Positions 30,046-41,826 of a stretch of DNA of 64,000 bases are shown one piece after another. Position 1 is the stretch's first letter; every line of letters starts with the position of its first letter. Source of the DNA: Pseudogymnoascus destructans (lineage: Eukaryota; Ascomycota; Leotiomycetes; Thelebolales; Thelebolaceae). The notes under the pieces are model-generated. The model ran no database searches and was not told where the DNA came from. It saw only the letters and a program-made list of their open reading frames with translations. A program made the position numbers and the translations under genes. Where the stretch lies: assembly GCF_001641265.1 (NCBI RefSeq), contig NW_020167520.1, positions 1,984,001 to 2,048,000 of the forward strand, in the 5' to 3' direction.

Positions 30046-32167
30046 TCAGAATGGCTGCACCTCCCTCTCAAGCCACTTCATCGTCACAGAGCCAGGCTCG
30101 AAGTATCCCTTCGTCTTGGCGAAGATATCAGCATGATACTCATTCAACCAACGCTTCTCCTTGGGCGTCAACAAGCTCTCATCAATGAGATTCCTGCAAT
30201 ACGGCACCATCGTGACGTGCTCGAAGCCAAGGTACGGCTTCTCGCCAAAGGTGTGTTTCATCTTGGCGTCCCTCACCATGATGATGTTCTCGATTCTGAT
30301 CCCGAAGGATCCTTCCTCATAGTAGCCCGGCTCGTTGGAAATGACGTTCCCGATAGCTAGTGGCACCTCTGTGTACTGGATACGAGTGCCGATTCCGATA
30401 GGGCCTTCGTGTACATTGAGGAATGAGCCGACTCCATGGCCTGTGCCGTGGCGGTAATCAAGACCTTCCTCCTATTGTATGTTAGAATTCGCTCTCAGCA
30501 ACTCAGGGGTGATAGGGTATGTCTTACCCAGAGGAACTGCCTTGCTAGTGTATCGAGCGAAAATCCGCTCGTACCTTTGGGGAATACGGCAGTATCTAAG
30601 GCAATATTTCCCTTCAGAACAAGGGTGTAAGCCTTCTTTTCCATCTCAGTCGGGGTCCCGAAATGGAGAGTTCTCGTGGTGTCGGTGGTACCGTCAAAGT
30701 ATTGGGCGCCGGAATCGCAAAGGTATACCTCGTTTGGGTCGATAATCGAACAGTTTCCGGGTTCTGGCTTGTAATGAATGATTGCTGCGTTGGCTCCCGT
30801 CGATGAAATAGTATCGAATGAGAGACCAACGAAGTGCTTATGCTTAGACCTCATTTCCTCCAACTTATCAAGCGCCTCTACTTCATTGACTGTTGCCTTC
30901 TTCTCGATCAGCTCATTTTCAAGCCAAGCGAAGAACTCAGTGAGTGCTGCTCCATCTCTTATATGGCAAGCTCTCATTCCCTCCAATTCAGTCACGTTCT
31001 TCACGGCTTTGGCGTCCCCTATGGGACTTCTCACTTCATCCACGTTGGCGTCACCGCCGAGGGCCCGTTTTAATGCCCAGGAAGCCTTGTTCGAGACCAT
31101 AAACTTCTTCACTTTCGCATCTTGGGTAGCAGGTTTAGATGAATCATCGCCCGAAGAAGCCTCCTTCGTAGTGGTGGCTTGGATGGAGCGGCCGAGAACA
31201 GCAGCATCCTCAAATATCGCATCATACGATCGTATGGAAATGCAATTTTGGGTGAGGCGATCTTGTGCCTCTTTCGACAATTTCGATGAATCGACATAAA
31301 GGGTTGCTGAGGTGGGTGTAATTATAGCGTAGGAGAAGAAGACAGGGTTGTATGGGATGTCGTTGCCACGAAGGTTGAAAAGCCATGCAATCTCATCCAG
31401 CATGGACACCACAAGGCCAGAGCTCTTCTTCTTGTCCAATTCCTTGCGAAGGTCTTCGAGCTTTGCTGTAACGCTCTTTCCTGAGAATTCTTCGCCCAGA
31501 GGCTTAACGGCCTGAGCGGGCTTTGCTGGTCGATCGGCACCCCAGACTTTGTCAATCAGGTTGTCTTCAACAGCTATTAAACCAGCCCCCCCAGCGGCCT
31601 TGATTTTATCAGCCAATTTCCTCGCATCAGGGGCCGAGATCACAGTCGGGTGAACTCCGACGGTCTTGCTACCCTCTGCCTGTTCTGCGGTCCACTCTTG
31701 CCAGGTGGGAACGTCCACCAGCCCTTGCTTGAGAAGGGTCCACGAATCGTCCAATTGCTTCTGCGCCTGGTTGAAGTATCTTCCGTCAGTGGCTAGGGCA
31801 GCCTTGTCCTGAGTGACAACGGCGCATCCGGCGGACCCAGAAAATCCACAGATAAATTCTCTCCTGGCATCGCAGGAAGCTATGTATTCGGAGGCATGGC
31901 TGTCTTCGGACGGAATAACTGTGGAATACGTTAGCTGCGTGCCATAGCCGCCCCAGACACTCTCATACTGTACACATCAACATTCTTCTCCTTCATCAAC
32001 TGCCTCAGCTTGGACAAACGCTGACTCGTGTCTATGCACGCCATATCGGCAGACGCGCAGCTGGAGCTGAGGCAAATGCTGATATGTATTCTTTGAGCTG
32101 AATAATCGAAGGTATTTCGTGGCCTGGCCGTGTGTAAAACTCTGTTCAGTGGCCGTTGGAATCTCAT
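30046..32167 (-). CDS. ampp: Xaa-Pro aminopeptidase P, with possible mitochondrial N-terminal extension
   Basis: Di-metal M24B peptidase that removes an N-terminal residue preceding proline. Exons are 32167-31969, 31918-30528 and 30471-30046, giving 671 aa from the long start. The N-terminal creatinase-like domains include [14 protein letters not shown] (formed by splicing), [16 protein letters not shown] and [15 protein letters not shown]. The pita-bread catalytic domain shows metal ligands in [54 protein letters not shown] and [10 protein letters not shown]. The second in-frame ATG at 32044 ([17 protein letters not shown]) would give the usual cytosolic length of about 630. The extra 41 residues are Arg/Ser-rich with no acidic residue in the first 20, and they resemble a mitochondrial presequence, so dual targeting from two starts is plausible. 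Confidence 0.95.
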
Positions 32168-32621
32168 TGACTTAATCCCAATCGTACTCTATTGTCCCGT
32201 CTTTGTCGTCGGTACTCTATATGACTATTATAAGAGTAGTAGCTAGACCGTGCTTACCTTTTCTGTGCGGTCCAGGTCGCATATACTCTGGCAGTTCTTC
32301 ACTCAATTGATAAATCGAGGTGAGGAAGGATCAATCGTCGAAAAAGCGAGAGAGCGTGGGGTTACCATTACTGTACACCAGTTACGTTGAGAGCTCCACG
32401 TTTTCCCCGCCCTCTGCCAAGAGAAATGGGACAGGAGTGTAAAGGGTACTGTCGGCACGTGCCCTCTAATGTCACCAAAAGCGACGACATGTCACGGTTT
32501 CCGTATATCTGTTCTTGAATTCAAGATTGACAGTGCTTGAGTATTCCAAAAAGATATATATCGCCTTTGATTTATAAATCTACTCTCTCTCTCTCTCTCT
32601 CTATATATACGCTCAAAAACA
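32168..32621. promoter_or_regulatory. Divergent promoter of ampp and fun14-like gene
   Basis: A 454-base region shared by two divergent genes whose products are probably mitochondrial. It contains a palindromic GGCACGTGCC at 32454-32463 and a (CT)10 tract at about 32583-32602, just before the fun14-like ATG. Confidence 0.5.
32456..32461. promoter_or_regulatory. CACGTG box between ampp and fun14-like gene
   Basis: Core of the longer palindrome GGCACGTGCC, 161 bases before the fun14-like start and 289 before the ampp start. Confidence 0.35.
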
Positions 32622-33189
32622 ATGGCATCAATGTTTCTCCGACCAATGTTGCGCCCGAATACGTTGGGCGTTGGATTGGGCTTGTCCATGTCAACATTCG
32701 CCATCTACAGACAACGCCCAATGAAACTCGACTCAAAGCGACTCTTTTCCGAAACCCAGCAAACGGCCGCTCACAAACCCTCTAAAGGAAATGCCTTTAT
32801 AAACCCAAGCAGCGTGAAGCAGATCAGCAGCGGAAGCGTATTCGGTATGGTCCCCATCGTATCAGTATCATTGTGCACGGCATCTCACTAAAGCATCAGG
32901 ACTATGTGCTGGGCTGGCTATCAGCACCTTCTCACGACCTCTTGCACTATTATTAGGTTTATTAGTTGTTGGCATTCAGGTGCGTCAGGGTCTCAGCGAT
33001 CTCCAAACATTGATCTAGTATCTAATTCGTGTTTAGTGGGCTGCAAGTTATGGCATCCACGTGCTGCCGTACGGTAAACTACGCCGCTATGTTACAAATG
33101 TTGATCTGAAGTCAGCCTTGAAGAGCAATGTTGCATTCAAGCTGTCCTTCGGTGTGACTTTTGCCATGGCAGCGTTCATGCATTTCTAG
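32622..33189 (+). CDS. fun14: FUN14-family mitochondrial membrane protein
   Basis: Small membrane protein of 151 aa in three exons: 32622-32844, 32900-32979 and 33037-33189. The family core is SGSVFGLCAGLAISTFSRPL, the Gly-rich first membrane segment of FUN14/FUNDC proteins. A second hydrophobic stretch (LALLLGLLVVGIQWAASYGI) and a last one (AFKLSFGVTFAMAAFMHF) follow. The first 35 residues are Arg/Met/Leu-rich (MASMFLRPMLRPNTLG), consistent with mitochondrial targeting. FUNDC1 in animals is a mitophagy receptor, and yeast Fun14 is mitochondrial. No LIR-type YxxL is obvious near the N terminus here, so a mitophagy role should not be assumed. Confidence 0.88.
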
Positions 33190-33430
33190 TTTCCAACCGT
33201 CTACCGCCAATCAAGGACCGGGCCAATATATCATAGATGAGACATAGATCCCTCACCAGAGAGTAGAATGGCAATCAAGTTTGATGTAACCGTCTCGTTC
33301 TCACGAAGTATATGCAAAATTTGAACCCCGGCACTCCAGCCACATGTTTTTGACAACCTGATTCGACTGTCTGGCACCTCGAAGACTGCAAACAATTAGA
33401 ACACTGTACCCGTACAGATATTGGGAAGGC

Positions 33431-36400
33431 TTACTTCATAATCTTTTGCAAGAAGGCTCTTTTCTCGCCATCGCTAACCCGGTCGCTTGCGAAATTATTG
33501 CTGGAAAGTGCATTCTCAAGCCAGGCCTTGGACGATCGGTGCCGAGCAACGAACTTCTTCAAAGGGTCGCAGACTTTGTCCAACTCGCTTCGTGCAGCAT
33601 TCCCGCTTATGTTATAAACCAATGCATCTGCAATCATAGGGCCGAGATGCTCTAGTGCTGTGTCAATAGATCTTTGGAGGTCTTCGTCGAGGTTTGCCAG
33701 TGACAAGAAAGATGACTTCAAATATGTTAGCACTAATACCACCAATGGATTCATATATCTTACCCAGAAGTCTGCTGCAGCAAATTTTGGGAGGGGATCT
33801 CTGCCCCTGAGAGCTTTCAATGCAAACATGAAAAGAAATTCCTGGGCCGTGGGTGGTTGCTCTATCAATATCCTGACATGAGAAGGAAGAAGGCGATACA
33901 AAAAGTCGATTCCGGCTTGTGCAATCTCGGGATCATTAGACGGATCTATAAGTGTCGGTCAGTCTTCGAAATCCAGAGTTTTAGGTATGCTATTTGAGCT
34001 TTCATCTTTGGTGGATGCGGGAAATGTACTTACCGTTTAGGGCCTGCAAGAGTGACAGCACCCATGTGCAGAGGCGATGCAATTCAGCATTGACTTTGCA
34101 AGTACTTTTTGTGCCCTGAACGCTTACAAAGGAGCATGCTGTGCTTATAATGACAACGAGTCGTGGAGTAGAGGGCCCCAGCTTTGTGAAGAAATCTACA
34201 ATAGCTTCGGACGGAAGTATGAATGGACTTGGAGCACGTTCAGTGAAGCCAGCCCGGAATATGTTGCAGACAGATTCCAAAATTTCTCCGCTTTGAGGAA
34301 ACGCGGCTAAAAGGCTCTCTATAATGGTTCGAAGATGGCTATTGGTAGCTGAGCCCGGCCCTGTGACCCAGAAGTTATCAATGTCGCTTGGGCTACCTTC
34401 TGATAATTCAAGGGGAATATCAGTCGGTGCCTGCAGACCCTTAGCGATACTACCAATGCATCTCAGGGTCTCAATCCCTCGTGCTTCAGCCTCATCGACG
34501 AAGCCAGCAGCACGAAGTTGGAGAGACTTCTGAAAATCAATTTCCACAGTCTTGAGAAGCCCTAGCAGTGGTTCTTGCTTTAAATGCTCCTCCGGGAGTG
34601 CTTGTATAACGGCACCTATTGCTCCAGCAATTCGCTCTTTGACAATAACATCAACGGAATGTGCTAGAGTCAGATCCGTATATTGGTGAACAAAGACCCC
34701 AAGTTCAGATGTTAAAGCTTGGCGGCACGAAGAGCAAAGTGATTGGATTGACTTTGAGGCCGTAGGAGCTAAAGCAGTGGTACTCAACGACTTGAACATG
34801 AAAGTCAGAGTCTCTGGTAAGTACTGGGTATGTGTTTTGAAGAACTCGTCGTATTTTCCAATAAGAGCAAGAGTCGCTTGTCTTGTACGAGTTGGAGAAG
34901 AACAAGTGGGGTCTGCGAGAATGGTGAAAAGTGCGGAGCTGATAACTTTTTCAAGAATAAAATCGGTAGTTTCATCTTCTGAAATGCAATCCGCAAGGCC
35001 ACCAAGACAAAACAGAGAGGCTTCCAGTTCATACCATGCTTCGTTCTGCAACGAACGAAGTACCATATCGGCTAACATGGAAAATAGGGATACCCCTGTT
35101 AATGTGTATGAGGCTTGTAGAAAATCTATAACTTCCATTCGCGCGTCATTAAATCCAGTCTTGTCGCTAGAGGGCCAGTCGTCGAATGATTCTTCAGCTG
35201 GGGGGTATTGAATTTTCCGCCAGCAGCGCTCGATTGCCCGCATGACACTGACCCTGGCCGTAGAAAACCATTCATTCTTTTTCTCGGATGAATTTTCTTT
35301 CGGATGTTGTGTTTCATTTGACCCTGTCGCGCCACTGGCGGGTGGTCCCAGAATTGATATTGTCACATTCTCATCAGAATAGAGGGAGTCAATCATCACT
35401 TCGACGAATGTTGACCAGAACTCGAGAGCGGGAACGAATATTTGGTCTTCGGCGACAACATAACCCTCTGCCGATAGAAGCCCTTCGAGAGCCCCCAGAA
35501 ACTGTTGAGATGCCGGGTCGTTTGCTTTCGCCAGCTCATCAATTCGTGCATCTCCCAGGGCAATAATAAAATGTCCATATTGAAGTGACTCAAACGAATA
35601 ATCGCCTTGGATTAGTTGCTTGTAATGCTGTTCGGACCAACTGCTGTTGAAAAGCGAAAATAGAAGCGTGAAGTCTTCATCACTCAAGAACTTGGAGTAG
35701 TTGCCCAGCACATCCGCGAAGAGCTCAATGGTAACTTCATACATGTCCTCCTGTGGTAGACAGGTGATTGCTTGCTTTGTTAAAGATTTCAATGGTTCCA
35801 ATGTGATGCCAGCGTCCACGTAAGCCCTATGTGAGAAGAGTACCCACGTCTAAAATTGTCAGAACTAGAATTATAATGGCTACAAAGATAGTAATCCTTG
35901 GATAAAATGCAATGATGGTGAGCTTAGCATGGTTTTCTTACCTGGAAACATTTCATCGAGTCTTGCCGTAGCTTTGCTGGCAGGTTTGCCCCTTCATGGA
36001 CATTGGCAAGTCCAGGGGCTATGAGTGCAACGACATCCTGGGCGTTTTGTTTCATCCGGTCATGAAACTGGTGACTGCGGGTATCAGTAAGTAATTGTAA
36101 GAAACGTCCAGAACCGATTTCCCTTACTGTTTGATGTTGTTCCCATCAACTTTCTCAACTTCCTCGGCAAGTGTCGTGCTAAACCACAGTGCAGCAGACA
36201 GCTTCTCTTGAGAAAGGCGGCTAACTAGCTGGCTGGTCTCCGGCGCATCTTGTAACCTTTCTATACCAACGGCTTCGTCGGCAAATAAACAGAGAATAAC
36301 ATGCTTGACGCACAGCGCCCAGGATGCCGAAAAATGAAGGAAGTACACCACGAGGGTAGAGCACAGCTTCCGAAGAGCCAAAGGCCCTGAACCACGCCGT

Positions 36401-36803
36401 AGATACACAATCAGCCATGTCAACAGCTGGTTCAAAACAGCCTCAGCATCTGTGGCGCTCAATGACGCTCTATTTCACGGTCAGCCACATCCCAAGAAAA
36501 CTATTGATGGGTTAAGTACTCACGAGTCCGTATTTAGTTTGACGGTAAATGTCAGGGCTCCGAAGAATTGCACTTTCTCATCAGAACTTTGAAACAAGCT
36601 GTTTGCAAGTTGCCAGCCATCAGCTGAGCGCTGTAGGGTGTGTAACGCCTCCTGGATATGAGCAATCCTCTTGGGGTCGCCCGGCTGGTACAGCTCCGTG
36701 ACTAGCTAAACCCGTCATTTTCAGCCTTGCTCATCTAATGACAAAATAATGGATAACATACCTCCTCCACGTCCTTGAGACTCCCTGGAATGGGCGGTTC
36801 CAT
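33431..36803 (-). CDS. Importin-13-like karyopherin-beta nuclear transport receptor
   Basis: HEAT-repeat transport receptor that moves cargo through nuclear pores under RanGTP control. Seven exons give 993 aa: 36803-36762, 36705-36524, 36469-36128, 36074-35942, 35849-34034, 33945-33764 and 33715-33431. The N terminus (SLKDVEELVTELYQPGDPKR, then VQFFGALTFTVKLNTDS) is the importin-beta N-terminal repeat that binds Ran. The middle holds an exportin-1-like segment (QTWVLFSHRAYVDAG). The C terminus ends WLENALSSNNFASDRVSDGE...FLQKIMK, as in the IPO13/Kap111/Kap122 group. The last intron (48 nt) has no in-frame stop, so retention would add 16 residues. I splice it because of its GTAAGA donor and GCTAAC branch site. 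Assignment to importin-13 rather than transportin-3 (Mtr10) is from memory of the C terminus. Confidence 0.85.
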
Positions 36804-37930
36804 TGTCCAGTGAGGTTGTGGATGATAATTGAAGTGACTAGTGGGGTTGTTCGTTGAGCTTGGTAATACCAGCGCGCCCAGGGGATAGTGCAACGTTTTA
36901 TGGCAACGTACAGTATAGTTCAACGTGTGGGATCATCACGAGTAGCTGGAGTGGGTTTCATAACATGCCGTAAGGCCTGGTGAAAGTTATAGAATTTCTT
37001 TGTTGATATTGGGGAAGCTTTTGACGGAAAGCGTGACCTTCCCCCACCCCCACCTTGGAGCCTTAGATATAAGGTACTAAGGTCTCGATACCAACCTCCT
37101 GTGTCATATGAGGAGACATCTGTTCATATTTAAAGAAATCACTAAATATTAAGTTATATATTAAGGGGGAAAATACAATACGGCTTCCTCGAGACAGCCG
37201 CTTCCATGGAGCAACTCAATAGTTTCAATATACAAATGAGAGTGGGCTTCAGTGCCATTATTTGAAGCTATCAACGAGACAAGTAGTTTCGGAAACTATC
37301 TGCTAGATAAGCACCTTATTCTGAATTCCTTTTGTTCCATGTGGTTCGTATCTCTGCTAACTTGCATTGTGCCAACGTGCATTGTACCATACAAATGGCC
37401 CAAAATGACTATTGTGATTGAAAAGCAAAAAAAAGTTTCAAAAATCCACGAAAATGGTTGAATGAAAGCCCAAGAGATCACATCTAGGCTGTTCGTTGTA
37501 CATCAAAATATTCCACAAAGCGCCCAGAACTTGCTTGCATATGCAATACCAAAGTTCCTTCCCCAATGATGGAAGCGACCAGATGAGTAGTTGAATGTAA
37601 AAGAGCCACCAAAACGGTCAAGGGCAATCCTTGCAAGATTCGTCCAGAAAGAATTTGGCTCGATATTGAGTTGATGCCGGGCCAGATAACGGCATCTGAC
37701 TGTTTGTACTATAAAGCAAATCGATTTGACCCCCCATGAGATAGTAAAGAGCATTTCCGATTCCAGCATGCTTGCCAGACCCCAAAGTGGTTTAGCCTTT
37801 CTACCAGTGTGCAAAGGGACACTCCAAAAACTTTCAAATTCCAGTAGCTTCGCTTGGGGGTGGGTTGTTGCTTGCGAAATTTGCTGTGTTCACATGAATT
37901 CCAAGATCCGCCAAGACACCAGATCATAAA
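36804..37930. other. Intergenic region between importin and mei2-like genes
   Basis: About 1.1 kb. The part near 36804 is the importin promoter, and the part near 37930 is probably the mei2-like 3' UTR. Overlapping minus-strand ORFs at 37503-37927 have no family features. No gene is supported. Confidence 0.5.
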
Positions 37931-40900
37931 TTAATCTGTAATATATTAGAATAGCTTCCAGAACTGGACTTCGGAGACTTACATGAGTAGCGGGCAACAT
38001 CTTGGTATGAAATCACATCTTCGAATTCAAACTCCTCAAGAGCAGCAAGGCGAGTACCTCTGTCGTATTGAGAGCGGCGGCGGCGTTGCTCGTCTCTATG
38101 GTGCTGCCCAGCACGTGGAGCAAACAGGCCTATTTTTTCTGTCAGATAGCTACATTTGTGGTTTGTGTGCTACATCATATCTAATACTGACCGACATGCT
38201 CAGCATTTTCAACACTGCGTCTCATTTTTGACGCATTGTCCGGAAGAGGAAAATCCTCCTCTTCGCCTCCACCTAGATGAGGAGGGCCTGTTCGGAAAAT
38301 CTAACCGTTGTTAGATATATCAAGATTGATGGTCAACTATCTCACCTTGGGTCGGAATGATGGATGCTCAAGCATAACGGAGCTGTTGCGGAACTTCTGT
38401 ACCAAGCAGTCCTTTCCTTGAATGGCTTCGCGGCTATTAGTTTCAAGTAGGAAAAAGATTTTGTTATACTTACTTGCATAGGAGACTTCGGCAACCTTGT
38501 CGCTATTGTACCTATTCCTGTATGTAAGTCAGTTTTGTTGTTCTTGACCAAATTTAATCGAGTGGGGTGGGAACTTATTTACCATCGTTGGCCGGCGCGT
38601 GCTTCCACAAACTGCGTCGCTTTATTAGCAAAATATAAATCAGAGTCACGAGCTACCTACAGCGATAATATGCCATGGCTGTTGAAAGTCAGTAATAATA
38701 CAGAAAGGAATTCTCGGGCTGTTAAACTTACATCCTCAAAATTGATGAAAGCATAGCCAACACTTAAAAATTAGCTTCAGTACAAATAAATCTTGGGTTC
38801 GAAACTACATACTTGCAGTTATTGGCAAAATCAATTCGCAGATACATGAAATCATAGGAGCCGAAGCTGGTTTCATCGATGATTCCCTTCAGCATCTGCT
38901 GGTCGATCTTATTTGGGATGTTGCGAAGCATAATCTGTAATAATATGAGAAAGTAGCCTAGAGCCTGTTTGTAAGGAACTTACAGTAGTCCGAACGTCCA
39001 ATCCTTGGCGGATTCTGCCCACGTCGACAATGTTGTGTTGTCCCACTGAGCTGCCAAATGGAGGGCGGCCAGTGCCTCGAACCGCGCTCTGGCGCACTGA
39101 ATTTTGGCGACGCCCATATAGGCGCAGCTGTGATTGAGATTCATCTTTGGAGCTGCCACCATTCATTGGGCTGCCCGTATTATTCCAAGTCTTACCTGTT
39201 GGAGTTGTAAGCCTCGAATTGTCAGATGTAACAGAAGTGGCACCATATTGAGACGGAATGCCGTATCCTCCTGGGGTGTATCCTGTAACTGGAGACTGGG
39301 CAGATAAATATGGGCCACCAAGTGGCACAGTAGCGGGAAACACTGGGTTCACTGGAAATGTGGGAACATAAGAGCTACCCACGGGGCTCATCATCGTAGT
39401 AGGGTATGAAAATGGAACCTGCTGATTGTATGCTGGAGGGCTTGAGATAGACAGTCGCTCAATGCTTCCAATCAAGTCGTCATAGTCTCCACGGCCGCGG
39501 ATTGGTGTATGCTGAGATCCATGTGGGACTCGGGGTGGTCGCTGGTCGATATCTGGCTTGTGGAGTCCGAGTTTAAGAGTTATGCCCTGCAGAAACTTAG
39601 CAGATGCCTTCAGGCCACAGAGATTGATCTTACCCTAACAGTAGCTCCGTTGAGTCTCGCAACAGCACGATGCGCAGATCCTACATCGCAGAATTCTACG
39701 ATCATGCCGACAGCCCCAGCTTCAGTTGGTGCCTGTTTCTGGTAGGCATATACTGCTCCATCAATGGCAAGAAGATCCACAATAATATCTTCAATTTTGG
39801 CCCTGTCAAAACCTCCCACGCCAGGGAGCTTGGCAGTCAGAGAAACTTGGCCTTCATAAGCAGATACAAAGGCTGAGTTTGGGTTTGCTTTCTGCAGATG
39901 CATTTCTATTAGTGCTGAAAAAACAGATTGGCAGCTTATTACCACTTGCCTCGGCGCAGACACCTGGGGTGATGTATTCAACAGACCACTCAGGGTGAGA
40001 GATCTTTGCGTAGTTGTAGATGATAACTGCATCCTGGACATCAGAAAATCTCACTAAGACCTCGTTCGCAGTGTGATAGAAGCGACGTGTTGCACGCTCA
40101 GGGATTCCCTTCTCCTAAGACATGTTAGTAAGGTTGGATATGGTGGGATATTCCGCAACATATATATAAATTTGAGATGTTGCCTTGGTGACAATAGATT
40201 CTGTAATAATCTGTAACTTATGACACGAAGTGTACATGATATTTGAGCAAGAGATGACTCCCAACTTCATGTAAAACATATCAGTTGTCTTACATATCGG
40301 TTTGAGACAGCAAGTAAAACTGCTCAAGATCTCACCCGATTGTTGAACAAAAAGTAACAGTGAAGGAAAAAAAAGTTCCAAGAATTGAAAGCAACTTACT
40401 TGAAGGCATGTCTCAACTTGCTCTCTAGAGACAGTGATGTATATTCCAGATATTCTAAGAGCACGGGTAACTTGGGTATCAGTGCTGAAGATGCCCTGCT
40501 GTCCAATACCAGAGGCAAAGCTGTCGGTTGGAGATACTGGTTCCACATATTGGCTGCCTCCTTTGTTTGGTTTAGCTGTTTGGACTGTATCAGATTGTGG
40601 GGAATCTATATTACCTGTAAGAGAGTGCGTGGGGCCTTGGTTCAAGCGGACACCAAAGGGCTGGAAGCTGGATGCTGTGGCACTGAGCTTCTGCTCGGGG
40701 CCCAGCTTTGCATCAGGAGAGGTAAAGGGGTCTTTGTCCTCATACTTGGCCGTTGGGGTACAGCCTCCTGTAGAGCTTGCTGGAGAGGTTAGTCCCAAGC
40801 CGGATCCGTGAGCTACTGTTCCAGATGCGTCATCTTGAAAGAAGCCTGTGAAGTAATTTGTTAGGTTAGCATCAATGCAGTGGGAACTAATTGTCGGCCA

Positions 40901-40941
40901 ATAGGATACAAACCTTGGTATGCATGCTTTGAGGTGGACAT
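37931..40941 (-). CDS. mei2: Mei2-like RNA-binding protein (three RRMs)
   Basis: RNA-binding regulator related to fission-yeast Mei2, which is needed for meiosis. About a dozen short exons. The first exon is 40941-40914 (MSTSKHAYQ), the second starts at 40845, and the last ends with SY-stop at 37931 if the final 47-nt intron is removed, or at 37924 if it is retained. A disordered N terminus precedes RRM1 (RALRISGIYITVSREQVETCLQ...RRFYHTANEVLVRFSDVQDA). RRM2 follows (SLTAKLPGVG...GAVGMIVEFCDVGSAHRAVARL). A Pro/Ser/Tyr-rich linker leads to the diagnostic C-terminal Mei2 RRM: TTIMLRNIPNKIDQQMLKGI, YDFMYLRIDFANNC, VGYAFINFEDPW, YNSDKVAEVSYATIQGKDCL and FRNSSVMLEHPSFRPK. The tail has an Arg run (RDEQRRRRSQYDRG). 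Splice sites in the middle are inferred and some could be off by a few codons. Confidence 0.88.
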
Positions 40942-41826
40942 CTTGTCAGGTCTGCAGCATGCAGAATGTGGGAAGGAGGATATCAGGAAAGACACCAGGT
41001 ATCAAAGTAGATCGAAGATACACCAATACATGGACACCCAAAAGGAGAGTTAGGTGATCAGGAAATAGATGTGTGATGATGGAAACTGTGGAATGAAGGA
41101 GAAGAATTGGAGATGAGGCCAATATGAAAGGGAGAATTTGGAGGAAAGGAGAAAACCCTGGGTTTTGGAATTTGGAAAGAAAATGGGGGGTTGTAAAAGT
41201 TTGTGTGTTGGAAGCACCTTGATTGCAGTAGACGCGACTTCCTCGCGAAAATGAAGCGATGAGATATAGAAGAAGAAAAAAAAAACAAGGAAAATCTCTA
41301 TACTCCAATTCGAACTTGCGCCTCCGTTAAAACTTCTTTTATACCAGCTTAGTATGTTAGACACTATAGTGTTTCCCACATGACTTGAGTATCTTTGTCT
41401 GACGTTGCTTTGAAGAGAAGCTCATGCCGTTTCAGTTCGAGGTTGATATATGTCCCACACCGGATATACGTTCTTCCGAGCCACGACGTCACAACCACCA
41501 TAGGCTCCCAACTGTGGTCTTGATTGAAACCAACACCGACACTTGATCTTTGAAACTGAAGTGCCTGTGCAAATTGTAGCAGACAATTGAGGCGGGTTGA
41601 AAGAGAGACCGACCTTGATTATTCACGGATGTGATCCACTAGAAGAGTCATTCAACCAGCCCTCCTCAACTTCAGTTCCTCCTGTCTCCCCTGAATACCT
41701 GGATACACTCCTCGAGCGTTGGAACAGCACTGGATGCCACTATCACCATCAGCTTCATTTCTTTCAGTGGCACTTGCCTCATGCGGAGACAATTAGCCGT
41801 GTAATTGACCCCAGCTCCACTTCAAT
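40942..41826. other. Divergent region between mei2-like and sec15
   Basis: About 885 bases with the promoters of both genes. The ORF at 41597-41881 overlaps the first sec15 exon in another frame and has no family features. Nothing else is supported. Confidence 0.5.

Noticed and set aside
33716..33763. In-frame read-through of the last importin intron (16 residues)
   Set aside because: Strong GTAAGA donor and GCTAAC branch site. The hydrophobic insert would break a HEAT repeat.
37503..37927. Minus-strand ORFs downstream of the mei2-like gene
   Set aside because: Two frames overlap, both rich in Trp/Cys without pattern. The region is most likely 3' UTR.
38795..38810. GGGTTCGAA-like word suggesting a tRNA T-arm
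   Set aside because: It lies inside a mei2 intron, with no matching acceptor stem or anticodon arm.
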